From an uncultured Ruminococcus sp. (lineage in GTDB: Bacteria; Bacillota; Clostridia; Oscillospirales; CAG-272), in the NCBI GenBank assembly GCA_902766115.1, contig CACXCL010000101.1, positions 1 to 6,858 on the forward strand: DNA of 6,858 bases, written 5' to 3'. Made by a program: the position numbers and the translations under genes. The notes under the pieces are model-generated. The model did not search any database and was not told the DNA's origin. It saw nothing but the letters and a program-made list of their open reading frames with translations. Shown here piece by piece: positions 1 to 5,832 of this stretch. How positions within the stretch are numbered: position 1 is the first letter of the stretch; each line of letters opens with the position of its first letter.

Positions 1-496
1 CTCCAACGGTATCGTGAACGTGTCGGCAGTCGACAAGGGCACGGGCAAGGAGCAGCACATCACCATCACCTCCTCCACCAATATGTCCAAGGAGGATATC
101 GACCGCGCCGTCCGTGACGCGGAGAAGTTCGCCGAGGAAGACAAGAAGGCGAAGGAGAAGGTCGACGCGAAGAACCAGGCGGAGAACATGATCTATCAGT
201 GCGAGAAATCGCTGTCCGATATAGGCGACAAGGCCACCGAGGACGAAAAGGCTCCGGTCCGCACCGCCATCGACAAGCTGAAGGAGACCGTTAAGGGCGA
301 CAACGTGGACGCCATCAAGGCGGACACCGAGGCGCTCCGGCAGTCCTTCTATCCGCTGGCGCAGAAGCTGTACGCCGATCAGAGCGCCCAGGGCGGAGCA
401 GGTCCCGACCAGGGACAGGCGGGCGGATCCGCCGGACCCGACGGGCAGGGAGGAACCTTCTACAGCTCCGACTTCGAAGACAAAAGCGGCAACTGA
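1..496 (+). CDS. dnaK: DnaK (Hsp70) chaperone, C-terminal fragment
   Basis: This is the 3' end of dnaK, cut by the window edge; the reading frame is already open at base 2 (codons for SNGIVNVSA). The first GTG, at 14, is therefore internal and not a start. The stretch NVSAVDKGTGKEQHITI is the hallmark end of the Hsp70 substrate-binding beta-sandwich, equivalent to roughly residue 480 of E. coli DnaK. It is followed by the charged alpha-helical lid (SKEDIDRAVRDAEKFAEEDK onwards). A Gly/Gln/Pro-rich flexible linker comes next (about GGAGPDQGQAGG), and the protein ends in an acidic tail, SSDFEDKSGN, like the DADFED-type tails of bacterial DnaK. About 164 residues are visible, including the four before the GTG. 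DnaK is the ATP-dependent cytoplasmic chaperone that works with DnaJ, encoded just downstream, and GrpE. The ATPase domain lies outside the window. Confidence 0.97.
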   Translation, partial: SNGIVNVSAVDKGTGKEQHITITSSTNMSKEDIDRAVRDAEKFAEEDKKAKEKVDAKNQAENMIYQCEKSLSDIGDKATEDEKAPVRTAIDKLKETVKGDNVDAIKADTEALRQSFYPLAQKLYADQSAQGGAGPDQGQAGGSAGPDGQGGTFYSSDFEDKSGN

Positions 497-513
497 CTAA
501 AATAAAGATCAAA

Positions 514-550
514 CCCGGGGAGCGACAGTCCGAATCTGTCGCTCCCCGGG
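514..550 (+). promoter_or_regulatory. Strong hairpin between dnaK and dnaJ (attenuator or mRNA-stabilising element)
   Basis: A perfect 15-bp inverted repeat (arms 514-528 and 536-550) encloses a 7-base loop (TCCGAAT). It lies 17 bases after the dnaK stop and 43 bases before the dnaJ ATG. The right arm is followed by GGGACGTTTT, so there is only a short, displaced run of four T. It is therefore not a textbook Rho-independent terminator. The likely role, inferred from position, is partial termination or protection of the 3' end of a processed dnaK mRNA. Either would give more DnaK than DnaJ from one operon. Confidence 0.7.
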
Positions 551-593
551 GGGACGTTTTAAGGAATCGATCCTACGCTGAAAGGACAAACCA

Positions 594-1712
594 ATGGCAC
601 AGGAAAAACGGGATTATTACGAGGTCCTGGGCGTTCAGAAGAACGCCTCGGAGGATGACATAAAGAAGGCGTACCGCAAGCTGGCGAAGCAGTACCATCC
701 CGACGTGAACCCGGGAGACAAGGACGCGGAGCAGAAGTTCAAGGAGATCAACGAGGCGTACGAGGTCCTCTCCGACCCCGACAAGCGGTCGAAGTACGAC
801 CAGTACGGACACGACGCCTTTGACCCGTCGGCGGGCGCAGGCGCGGGATTCGGCGGCTTCGGCGATTTCGGATTCGATATATCCGATCTTTTCTCCAACT
901 TCTTCGGCGGCGGCTCCTCCCGACGGAACGGTCCCATACGCGGCGACGACGTGAACGTGCGGCTGACCCTTTCCTTTGAGGAAGCCGTTTTCGGCGTCAA
1001 GAAGGAGATCAACTACAACAGAGTACAAAAATGCTCCGAGTGCGGCGGAACAGGCGCGGAGAAAGGGACAAGTCCCAAGACGTGCCCGACCTGCGGAGGC
1101 AAGGGACAGGTGAGAGTCCAGACCCGCACTCCGCTGGGAGTTATGCAAACGACTAAAACCTGCGACAACTGCCGCGGTACCGGTAAGATCGTGGAGAAAC
1201 CCTGCGCGGCCTGCCGGGGCAACGGATACGTCCGCGTATCGAAGAAACTGGAGGTCAACATTCCCGCCGGCATCGACGACGGACAGACCGTCGCGCTCCG
1301 CGGACAGGGAAGCGACGGCAGGAACGGCGGCGGTCCGGGCGATCTGAACATATACGTGAACGTCCGCCCGCATCCCATTTTCGAGAGGGAGGGCAACGAT
1401 ATTTACTGCGAGGTGCCGATCACATACGCGGAGGCGACTCTCGGAGCGGAGATCGAGATCCCGACCCTGGAGGGCAAGGAAAAATACACCGTTCCCGAAG
1501 GGACGCAGACAGGGACCACGTTCACACTCCGTCAGAAGGGCGTGAAGTACGTCAATTCAAAGGGACGGGGCAATCTCCACTTCACCGTGAACGTGGAGGT
1601 GCCGAAAAACCTCTCCGCCGCCCAGAAGGAACTGCTGAAAAAGTTCGCCGATTCCTGCGGAGAGAACAATTATTCGAAAAAATCGAAGCTTTTCAGGAAG
1701 CTGTTCAAATAA
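594..1712 (+). CDS. dnaJ: DnaJ (Hsp40) co-chaperone
   Basis: Complete 372-residue type I DnaJ, normal length for the family. The J domain (about 4-70) carries the HPD motif at residues 35-37, which stimulates DnaK ATPase. A Gly/Phe-rich linker follows (about 80-107, GAGAGFGGFGDFGF). The cysteine-rich zinc domain has all four CxxCxGxG repeats: CSECGGTG (147-154), CPTCGGKG (164-171), CDNCRGTG (190-197) and CAACRGNG (204-211), enough to bind two zinc ions. The C-terminal peptide-binding beta domains cover about 215-345. The protein holds unfolded clients and delivers them to DnaK in the cytoplasm. The ATG at 594 is preceded by AAGGA (582-586) at 7 bases, and the J domain begins directly after it, so the start is secure. 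The gene lies 97 bases after dnaK and 18 bases before prmA, as an operon member. No key residue is missing. Confidence 0.98.
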   Translation: MAQEKRDYYEVLGVQKNASEDDIKKAYRKLAKQYHPDVNPGDKDAEQKFKEINEAYEVLSDPDKRSKYDQYGHDAFDPSAGAGAGFGGFGDFGFDISDLFSNFFGGGSSRRNGPIRGDDVNVRLTLSFEEAVFGVKKEINYNRVQKCSECGGTGAEKGTSPKTCPTCGGKGQVRVQTRTPLGVMQTTKTCDNCRGTGKIVEKPCAACRGNGYVRVSKKLEVNIPAGIDDGQTVALRGQGSDGRNGGGPGDLNIYVNVRPHPIFEREGNDIYCEVPITYAEATLGAEIEIPTLEGKEKYTVPEGTQTGTTFTLRQKGVKYVNSKGRGNLHFTVNVEVPKNLSAAQKELLKKFADSCGENNYSKKSKLFRKLFK

Positions 1713-1730
1713 CGGAGGCGCGGGAGAATA

Positions 1731-2660
1731 GTGGAAGACAACGGAAAGTGGACGCAGATAAAGGTCACGGCGAAAAGGGAACACCTCGACACCGTGTCGG
1801 CGGTCATGGAGATGATCGACAACGGCATCATGGTGGAGGACTACTCGGATATCGAGGACCTGCTTGACGGCGTATACGGCGACCTCATCGACGAGAGTAT
1901 ACTGAACGCCGACAGAAGCCGGATCTCGGTATCGATCTTCCTTCCGGAGTCGAAATTCTCCCCGGAAGTGATCTCCTCCATCTCGGCGAGACTTCACGAA
2001 CTGGGTGTGGAGCACGAGATCGCGTGCGAGGCGCTGGAGGAGAACGACTGGGCGAACTCCTGGAAGGCGTACTACCACCCCATAAGGACCGGTGAGCACT
2101 TGGTCATCGTTCCGGTGTGGGAAGACTTCACGCCCGAGCCGGACGACGTGGTGATCCTGATGGATCCCGGCATGGCGTTTGGCACGGGGACTCACGAGAC
2201 CACCCGGCTCTGCGCCGCGCTGATCGAGAAATACATGAGGCCCGGCGCCCGGATGATCGACGTCGGATGCGGTTCGGGGATCCTCGCCATCTGCGCGTCG
2301 AAGCTCGGCGCCGCGGACTGCTTTGCATGCGACATCGACCCCGAGGCGATCCGCGTGGCGCGGGAGAACGTGACGCTCAACGGCACGGATAACGTCACTT
2401 GCGCCGTGTCCGATCTTGTCCGGGACGTGACACCGCCTCCGGGCGGATTCGATCTCGCGGCGGTGAACATTGTGGCGGACGTGATAATCCGTCTCGCCCC
2501 CGATCTGGGGCGCTACCTTGCGCCGGACGGCGTGGCGATACTGTCGGGGATAATCGTCGAGCGCGCCGACGAGGTGACGGCGGCGATGGAGCAGAACGGA
2601 TTCAAGGTGATCGATTCCATGACGGAAAACGGCTGGTTCGCCGCCGTGGTACGAAAATAA
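1731..2660 (+). CDS. prmA: Ribosomal protein L11 methyltransferase PrmA
   Basis: Complete 309-residue protein, the usual length for Gram-positive PrmA. The N-terminal region (about 1-110) is the L11-recognition part. The linker has DWANSWKAYYHP (106-117), typical of the family. The PrmA signature DPGMAFGTGTHETT lies at 145-158. The S-adenosylmethionine-binding motif I is DVGCGSG (177-183), followed by DIDPEA (201-206) at the strand-2 acidic position. NIVAD (246-250) corresponds to the NxxAD substrate-site motif of PrmA. The enzyme adds methyl groups to ribosomal protein L11. The start is GTG: the frame upstream holds only six codons before the dnaJ TAA, with no ATG, and GGGAG (1722-1726) sits 4 bases upstream with GGAGG (1714-1718) 12 bases upstream. 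Two Shine-Dalgarno candidates, neither ideally spaced, suggest modest translation or coupling to dnaJ. A 16S rRNA methyltransferase gene (rsmE) often follows prmA in Firmicutes; here terminators follow instead. Confidence 0.96.
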   Translation: MEDNGKWTQIKVTAKREHLDTVSAVMEMIDNGIMVEDYSDIEDLLDGVYGDLIDESILNADRSRISVSIFLPESKFSPEVISSISARLHELGVEHEIACEALEENDWANSWKAYYHPIRTGEHLVIVPVWEDFTPEPDDVVILMDPGMAFGTGTHETTRLCAALIEKYMRPGARMIDVGCGSGILAICASKLGAADCFACDIDPEAIRVARENVTLNGTDNVTCAVSDLVRDVTPPPGGFDLAAVNIVADVIIRLAPDLGRYLAPDGVAILSGIIVERADEVTAAMEQNGFKVIDSMTENGWFAAVVRK

Positions 2661-2683
2661 AAACTGCCTGCCAGGCAGTTTTT
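2659..2683 (+). terminator. Intrinsic terminator of the dnaK-dnaJ-prmA operon
   Basis: Inverted repeat with arms 2659-2669 and 2673-2683 (core CTGCCT/AGGCAG) around a 3-base loop. The outer five pairs are A:T, so the right arm ends in TTTTT. The left arm overlaps the prmA stop codon TAA (2658-2660), so transcription can end almost at the coding end. The A-run on the left could also let it work on the other strand. Confidence 0.85.
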
Positions 2684-2694
2684 CGTTGACAATG

Positions 2695-2730
2695 AAAAAA
2701 CGCAAACGGCGCACCGTTTGCGTTTTTTTT
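2695..2730. terminator. Second, bidirectional intrinsic terminator between convergent genes
   Basis: Nine G/C-containing pairs (2701-2709 with 2714-2722, arm CGCAAACGG) enclose the loop CGCA. They are flanked by six A on the left (2695-2700) and eight T on the right (2723-2730). The A-run and T-run make it a good Rho-independent terminator in both directions. It backs up the prmA terminator on the + strand and can stop - strand transcription from the beta-helix gene. Confidence 0.88.
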
Positions 2731-2735
2731 ACCGA

Positions 2736-2770
2736 TTCTCTTCTCTTTACTCTTTTCTCTCTTCTCTGAG
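2736..2770. repeat. Degenerate heptad (7-base) pyrimidine repeat
   Basis: Five 7-base units in unbroken register from 2736: TTCTCTT, CTCTTTA, CTCTTTT, CTCTCTT, CTCTGAG. The consensus is close to CTCTTTT. The last unit runs into the left arm of the UUCG-type hairpin. The tract is almost pure pyrimidine on the + strand. It lies in the same position relative to its hairpin as the TTCCAYT heptads at 5760-5801. No function is known to me. Confidence 0.6.
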
Positions 2771-2799
2771 ATAAAGCCCGCCGAAGCGGGCTTTATCTC
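2768..2799 (-). terminator. UUCG-capped hairpin terminator of the SLH/beta-helix gene
   Basis: A perfect 14-bp inverted repeat (2768-2781 with 2786-2799). Read on the - strand its core is GCCCGC-TTCG-GCGGGC, which gives the very stable C(UUCG)G tetraloop in RNA. It begins right after the stop codon of the - strand gene (2800-2802). The descending arm reads CTTTATCTC, a weak U-tract, so termination may depend on stem stability and on the bidirectional terminator beyond it. It is nearly identical to the hairpin at 5803-5832. Confidence 0.8.
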
Positions 2800-5568
2800 T
2801 CAGTATCTTCCTATCTTCTCAAATTCTATATCCGGAAAGTCGACTCCCTCGCGAATCCGGTAGTCGCCCAGCGTTGGATTGACAAAAATTGGGTTCTCAT
2901 CAAGCCCGCATGCTCTGTTGCCCTCCACGGTGGCGTAGTCTGCGCCGTTGCCGCCGATGTAGATGCCTGTCTGCCTGTTATCGTTGATGAAGAGGTTGTC
3001 GCAGAAGGTGTTGGTCGGAGCCAGTACGAAGTTTTTCTCTCCCACGTCGGCAAAATCCAGTGAGATCTGTGACGCTCCCGGCCTGCGCTTCTCCAGTTCC
3101 TCCGCAAATCCCGGTATAGTGGCGCATCTGTCCAAAACTTCTTTCCATCTGTAATACATACCGTTGGATTTCAATCCCTCTTCCGTCAGGTCCACCGTGC
3201 TGTGACCAATTCTCACACCGTTGGCGGCGCCCCATAGATTGATGAAGACGTTCCCGCTGACGTTGTTGTCTCTGCAGGGACCGTTCATCATGAAGTCTCC
3301 CCCTTGATAGAAGATATTACCGTACATGACGGTTCCGCAGTCGCCCTCGTCGCAGTAGTGGGCGAAACGCCCGACCGACCCCGGGGATATGGGCCCGTAA
3401 TAATTGTACCGCACAACGGCGTACCCGTCCGCGGTGAAATAGCCGCGGGTAACGCCGCCGTCGTCGGAATTGGTCATGACGGACTCGAAAGCGTTGTACT
3501 CCACCGTAACGTCGAAGGAGCCGGTGAACATAACGCCGTAACGGCAGCAGTTTTCGAAAACGCAATGGCTGACGACGCCGCCGGAGCACCGGTACAGATT
3601 GACCGCGCCCTCCGCGTCGAACTCCAGGTTTGAGTGGGCAAAATAGCAGTTGTCGATCCGGGCGTCCGTCCTATCAGTGAACTTTGCATCTGTGTCCGCC
3701 ACGTCAGCCACGTAAATATGGCGTCCCATGCAAAGGTCAAACTCGCTGTCCGTCACCTCAAGCCCAAGAGGCGCTCCGTCCATGGAGTACTCGAAAAGGA
3801 GCTGGTTGTCGCCGGTACAGCAGTCAAAGGAGCATCGGTCAATTTTGATCCCGGAGGTCCTGTAGCCCATGATGAACTCGTCCACGTTGTTGGTGAACGA
3901 TAATCCTCTGAAGGTTATATACCCCGTATCCTCGGCGGATATGGCGCAGTACGTGGGGATAACGTCGTAGTTATCGTCCACGAAGTGCTTTATGCCCCTT
4001 ACTTTGTACTCGCCGTGAGGCATGGGGATGTGGTAATTTCCCTCCGGCTGATAGACGTAAAGCGTGCCTGTATCCCTGTCGACCCAGTATTCGCCGGCGC
4101 AGTCGAGTTCATAGGAGACGTTCTCGAAAACCGTTCTGATACCCTGACCGTCCGCGTCGCGCCATCCCGATCTCAGCCGCCCGCCGAATTCGTTTGACGA
4201 ACTGTTTTCGACCTTCAAATGGCCTGTCGCCTTGTCGTACGATACGGCGTCGAAAGTGTCTTTTCTGAACCCCCTGACCAGATATCCGTAAAGTACCAGG
4301 TCTGAGATCATCTTATCTGTGTACTGTTCCAGCCGTCTGGTGGCGCGAGCAGCGAAGATATTGAGTGTAAAGAGCTCCGGGTCGCCGTCCCAGGTCTCTG
4401 CCGCCTGCATGAACTGATCGGAGCCGTCCTTGTATTTGTTCGGGAATCTTGCCACCGTACAAAAACCGGTATCGCTGAAAAGAGCGAAATCGTAAAACCC
4501 CGGTATCGTGTCGGTAAGCCCGTTCAGATCGACTTTTTTTATTCCGTCGGCGCAGAGGTCGTTGAACATCGCCCGCTCGTCATCCGAGAGAGGCGAGAAA
4601 TCATCCTCTTTTACAGTGATACCGTTGTCGAAGATGACGTCCCCGTCGCCGTAAGCGCAGTAGATTATCTGTCTGTCGGGCGTGCCCGCGTCCTCTGCGG
4701 TGAGTTCAAGCTCCACCGGTCCGTAGTCGCCGGCTTTGAACGCCACGACGATATCGCCCGTGGTCTTCGTCGCCTTTATCTCGCGGACGCGCTCGACAGC
4801 ACGGTTAAAGGAGGCGACCGGCGCGTCAAACGTGCCGATGTTCGCGTCGTCGCCGTCAGTCGCCACGTAAATATCGGCATCCGTGACGAGGGGATACTCT
4901 TTTTCTGTGTAATGACTTCTCAGCACGGGCGTGTTGTAAACGAGGTTGAAGGTATCGTCAAACCTCTTGAGGATCGTGGCGAACTGCTCACGCGTGGCAT
5001 ATCCGCGGGGCGACAACGTGCCGTCGTCCATTCCCTTGATGAGGTTTGCCTCGTTCGCCCACGCCATGGCGTCCTTCGCGTAATTGTGTATCTGATCTGC
5101 GTCCGGATAGCCCGACAGATCGGCTCTCTCGGGGACAGAAACAAGGCATCTCTCGGAAAAACGCGACAGCATGGTCGCAAACTGCTCTCTCGTTATCTTT
5201 CCGTTCGGCTCGAAGGTGGTTTCGGTAACGCCGTTCACCACGCCCTCGTCCTTCGCCCAGATGACCGCGTCGGAGTAGTATTTACCGGCTTTCACGTCGG
5301 TGAAATCGTCTCTGAAAGTGACCTCAGGCGAGCCCTCGCGGCGGTAGAGAACGGTGACGACCATTCCTCTCGTCATGGAACCGGCGGGATCGAACTTCCC
5401 GTCGCCCACGCCGTTCATGTAGCCCTTTTCCACGGCGTATTGTATCGCGCCGTAGCTCCAGCGGGTCGTTTTCACGTCGGAAAACGGCGAGGCCTCCGCG
5501 GAGAGGACCGCGGCCGCCGTTCCGGCGAGCATTATTACCGAAAGAACGAGCGCAAAAACCTTCTTCAT
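2800..5568 (-). CDS. Secreted SLH-domain right-handed parallel beta-helix protein
   Basis: Complete 922-residue exported protein. Residues 1-24 form a signal peptide (KK, then a hydrophobic core, with likely cleavage after the LSA at 22-24). Three SLH domains follow at about 28-72, 88-135 and 150-202, with TRGM (66-69), TREQ (126-129) and TREQ (192-195) at the motif that contacts cell-wall polymer. SLH domains hold proteins non-covalently on the Gram-positive wall. From 233, YVATDGDDANIGT opens a beta-helix domain; EDAGTPDRQIIYCAYGDG (292-309), VARFPN (372-377) and EYWVDRDTGTLYVY (493-506) recall carbohydrate-active beta-helix proteins (GH141-like, from memory). Degenerate helix coils cover about 545-780. 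An alpha-helical insert (804-828) precedes the last coils, and the protein ends FPDIEFEKIGRY. The start is supported by the signal peptide and by GGGAGGA 7 bases upstream. A paralogue lies upstream on the same strand. The substrate and catalytic residues cannot be assigned; a binding or adhesive role is also possible. Confidence 0.9.
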   Translation of the reverse strand: MKKVFALVLSVIMLAGTAAAVLSAEASPFSDVKTTRWSYGAIQYAVEKGYMNGVGDGKFDPAGSMTRGMVVTVLYRREGSPEVTFRDDFTDVKAGKYYSDAVIWAKDEGVVNGVTETTFEPNGKITREQFATMLSRFSERCLVSVPERADLSGYPDADQIHNYAKDAMAWANEANLIKGMDDGTLSPRGYATREQFATILKRFDDTFNLVYNTPVLRSHYTEKEYPLVTDADIYVATDGDDANIGTFDAPVASFNRAVERVREIKATKTTGDIVVAFKAGDYGPVELELTAEDAGTPDRQIIYCAYGDGDVIFDNGITVKEDDFSPLSDDERAMFNDLCADGIKKVDLNGLTDTIPGFYDFALFSDTGFCTVARFPNKYKDGSDQFMQAAETWDGDPELFTLNIFAARATRRLEQYTDKMISDLVLYGYLVRGFRKDTFDAVSYDKATGHLKVENSSSNEFGGRLRSGWRDADGQGIRTVFENVSYELDCAGEYWVDRDTGTLYVYQPEGNYHIPMPHGEYKVRGIKHFVDDNYDVIPTYCAISAEDTGYITFRGLSFTNNVDEFIMGYRTSGIKIDRCSFDCCTGDNQLLFEYSMDGAPLGLEVTDSEFDLCMGRHIYVADVADTDAKFTDRTDARIDNCYFAHSNLEFDAEGAVNLYRCSGGVVSHCVFENCCRYGVMFTGSFDVTVEYNAFESVMTNSDDGGVTRGYFTADGYAVVRYNYYGPISPGSVGRFAHYCDEGDCGTVMYGNIFYQGGDFMMNGPCRDNNVSGNVFINLWGAANGVRIGHSTVDLTEEGLKSNGMYYRWKEVLDRCATIPGFAEELEKRRPGASQISLDFADVGEKNFVLAPTNTFCDNLFINDNRQTGIYIGGNGADYATVEGNRACGLDENPIFVNPTLGDYRIREGVDFPDIEFEKIGRY

Positions 5569-5575
5569 ATCAAAT

Positions 5576-5582
5576 TCCTCCC
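5576..5582 (-). promoter_or_regulatory. Ribosome binding site of the SLH/beta-helix gene
   Basis: GGGAGGA on the - strand, 7 bases before the ATG at 5568. It is a strong Shine-Dalgarno match with ideal spacing, and it fixes the start at the Met of the signal peptide. Confidence 0.85.
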
Positions 5583-5601
5583 GGAAATCGAATTCAACTA
5601 A

Positions 5602-5630
5602 ATATTATCAAACCGAACCGAAAAAGTCAA
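5602..5630 (-). promoter_or_regulatory. Sigma-A-type promoter of the SLH/beta-helix gene
   Basis: On the - strand, TTGACT (5625-5630) is separated by exactly 17 bases from TAATAT (5602-5607). The -35 box matches TTGACA at five of six positions and the -10 box matches TATAAT at four of six. An alternative -10, GATAAT, would give a 15-base spacer. The expected transcript start is near 5595, giving a leader of about 27 bases before the ATG. No operator-like palindrome is seen around it. Confidence 0.65.
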
Positions 5631-5669
5631 GAAAAAACGTAAACGGCGGAAAATGTATCAAAAAGGATC

Positions 5670-5693
5670 ATTCGTATCACCATTCGTGTCACC
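5670..5693. repeat. 12-base tandem duplication
   Basis: ATTCGTATCACC (5670-5681) is followed at once by ATTCGTGTCACC (5682-5693), two units with one mismatch. It abuts the left end of the double-palindrome element that follows. It lies upstream of the promoter of the complete beta-helix gene and has no known role. Confidence 0.6.
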
Positions 5694-5737
5694 TCATCCG
5701 GGTCCTGCGGACCCACCTTCCCCTCCAGGGGGAAGAC
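5692..5737. repeat. REP-like intergenic element with two adjacent palindromes
   Basis: Two short perfect hairpins stand side by side. GGGTCC (5700-5705) pairs with GGACCC (5709-5714) around TGC. CTTCCCC (5717-5723) pairs with GGGGAAG (5729-5735) around a 5-base loop. The arrangement CCTCATCCG, palindrome, then CCACCTTCCCC...GGGGAAG resembles a dispersed intergenic repeat that I recall from gut Clostridia genomes. That recollection is not a search result. Only one copy is present here. A terminator role is unlikely because no T-run follows. Confidence 0.5.
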
Positions 5738-5759
5738 TTATACGCCGCCGGTTTCAATT

Positions 5760-5801
5760 TTCCACTTTCCACTTTCCACTTTCCATTTTCCATTTTCCAT
5801 T
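5760..5801. repeat. Heptad tandem repeat, TTCCACT x3 then TTCCATT x3
   Basis: Six exact 7-base units without interruption. The first three are TTCCACT (5760-5780) and the last three TTCCATT (5781-5801), differing at one position. The array ends directly at the UUCG hairpin (5803-5832) of the upstream beta-helix gene. On the - strand it is purine-rich (AATGGAA/AGTGGAA) and would follow the terminator in the transcript. Such exact short units suggest slipped-strand expansion. Confidence 0.85.
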
Positions 5802-5802
5802 G

Positions 5803-5832
5803 AGAAAAAGCCCGCCGAAGCGGGCTTTTTCT
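5803..5832 (-). terminator. UUCG-capped hairpin terminator of the partial beta-helix gene
   Basis: A 13-bp perfect inverted repeat (5803-5815 with 5820-5832). On the - strand it reads GCCCGC-TTCG-GCGGGC and then CTTTTTCT, a C(UUCG)G tetraloop stem with a five-U run. The arm overlaps the last base of the stop codon TAA (complement of 5832-5834). It should insulate the promoter at 5602-5630 from transcription of the upstream paralogue. Confidence 0.88.

Noticed and set aside
14..16. GTG at 14 as a start codon of a small separate gene
   Set aside because: The frame is open upstream to the window edge and encodes a conserved internal DnaK segment.
573..1373. Open frame of 266 codons antisense to dnaJ
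   Set aside because: It covers the conserved J, G/F and zinc domains of dnaJ on the other strand, has no ribosome binding site I can see and no domain features.
1557..2714. Long open frame (385 codons) on the - strand opposite dnaJ and prmA
   Set aside because: It runs antisense through two well-conserved genes, its translation is rich in Arg, His and Val with no recognisable domain, and it passes through the prmA terminator. It is a by-product of GC-biased codon use.
4912..5601. Open frame of 229 codons on the + strand across the SLH coding region
   Set aside because: It is the shadow of the SLH and signal-peptide region of the - strand gene, whose domains, start site and promoter are all clear.
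5692..5801. Possible CRISPR array
   Set aside because: Repeat units are 7 or 12 bases in direct tandem without spacers, and no cas genes are nearby.
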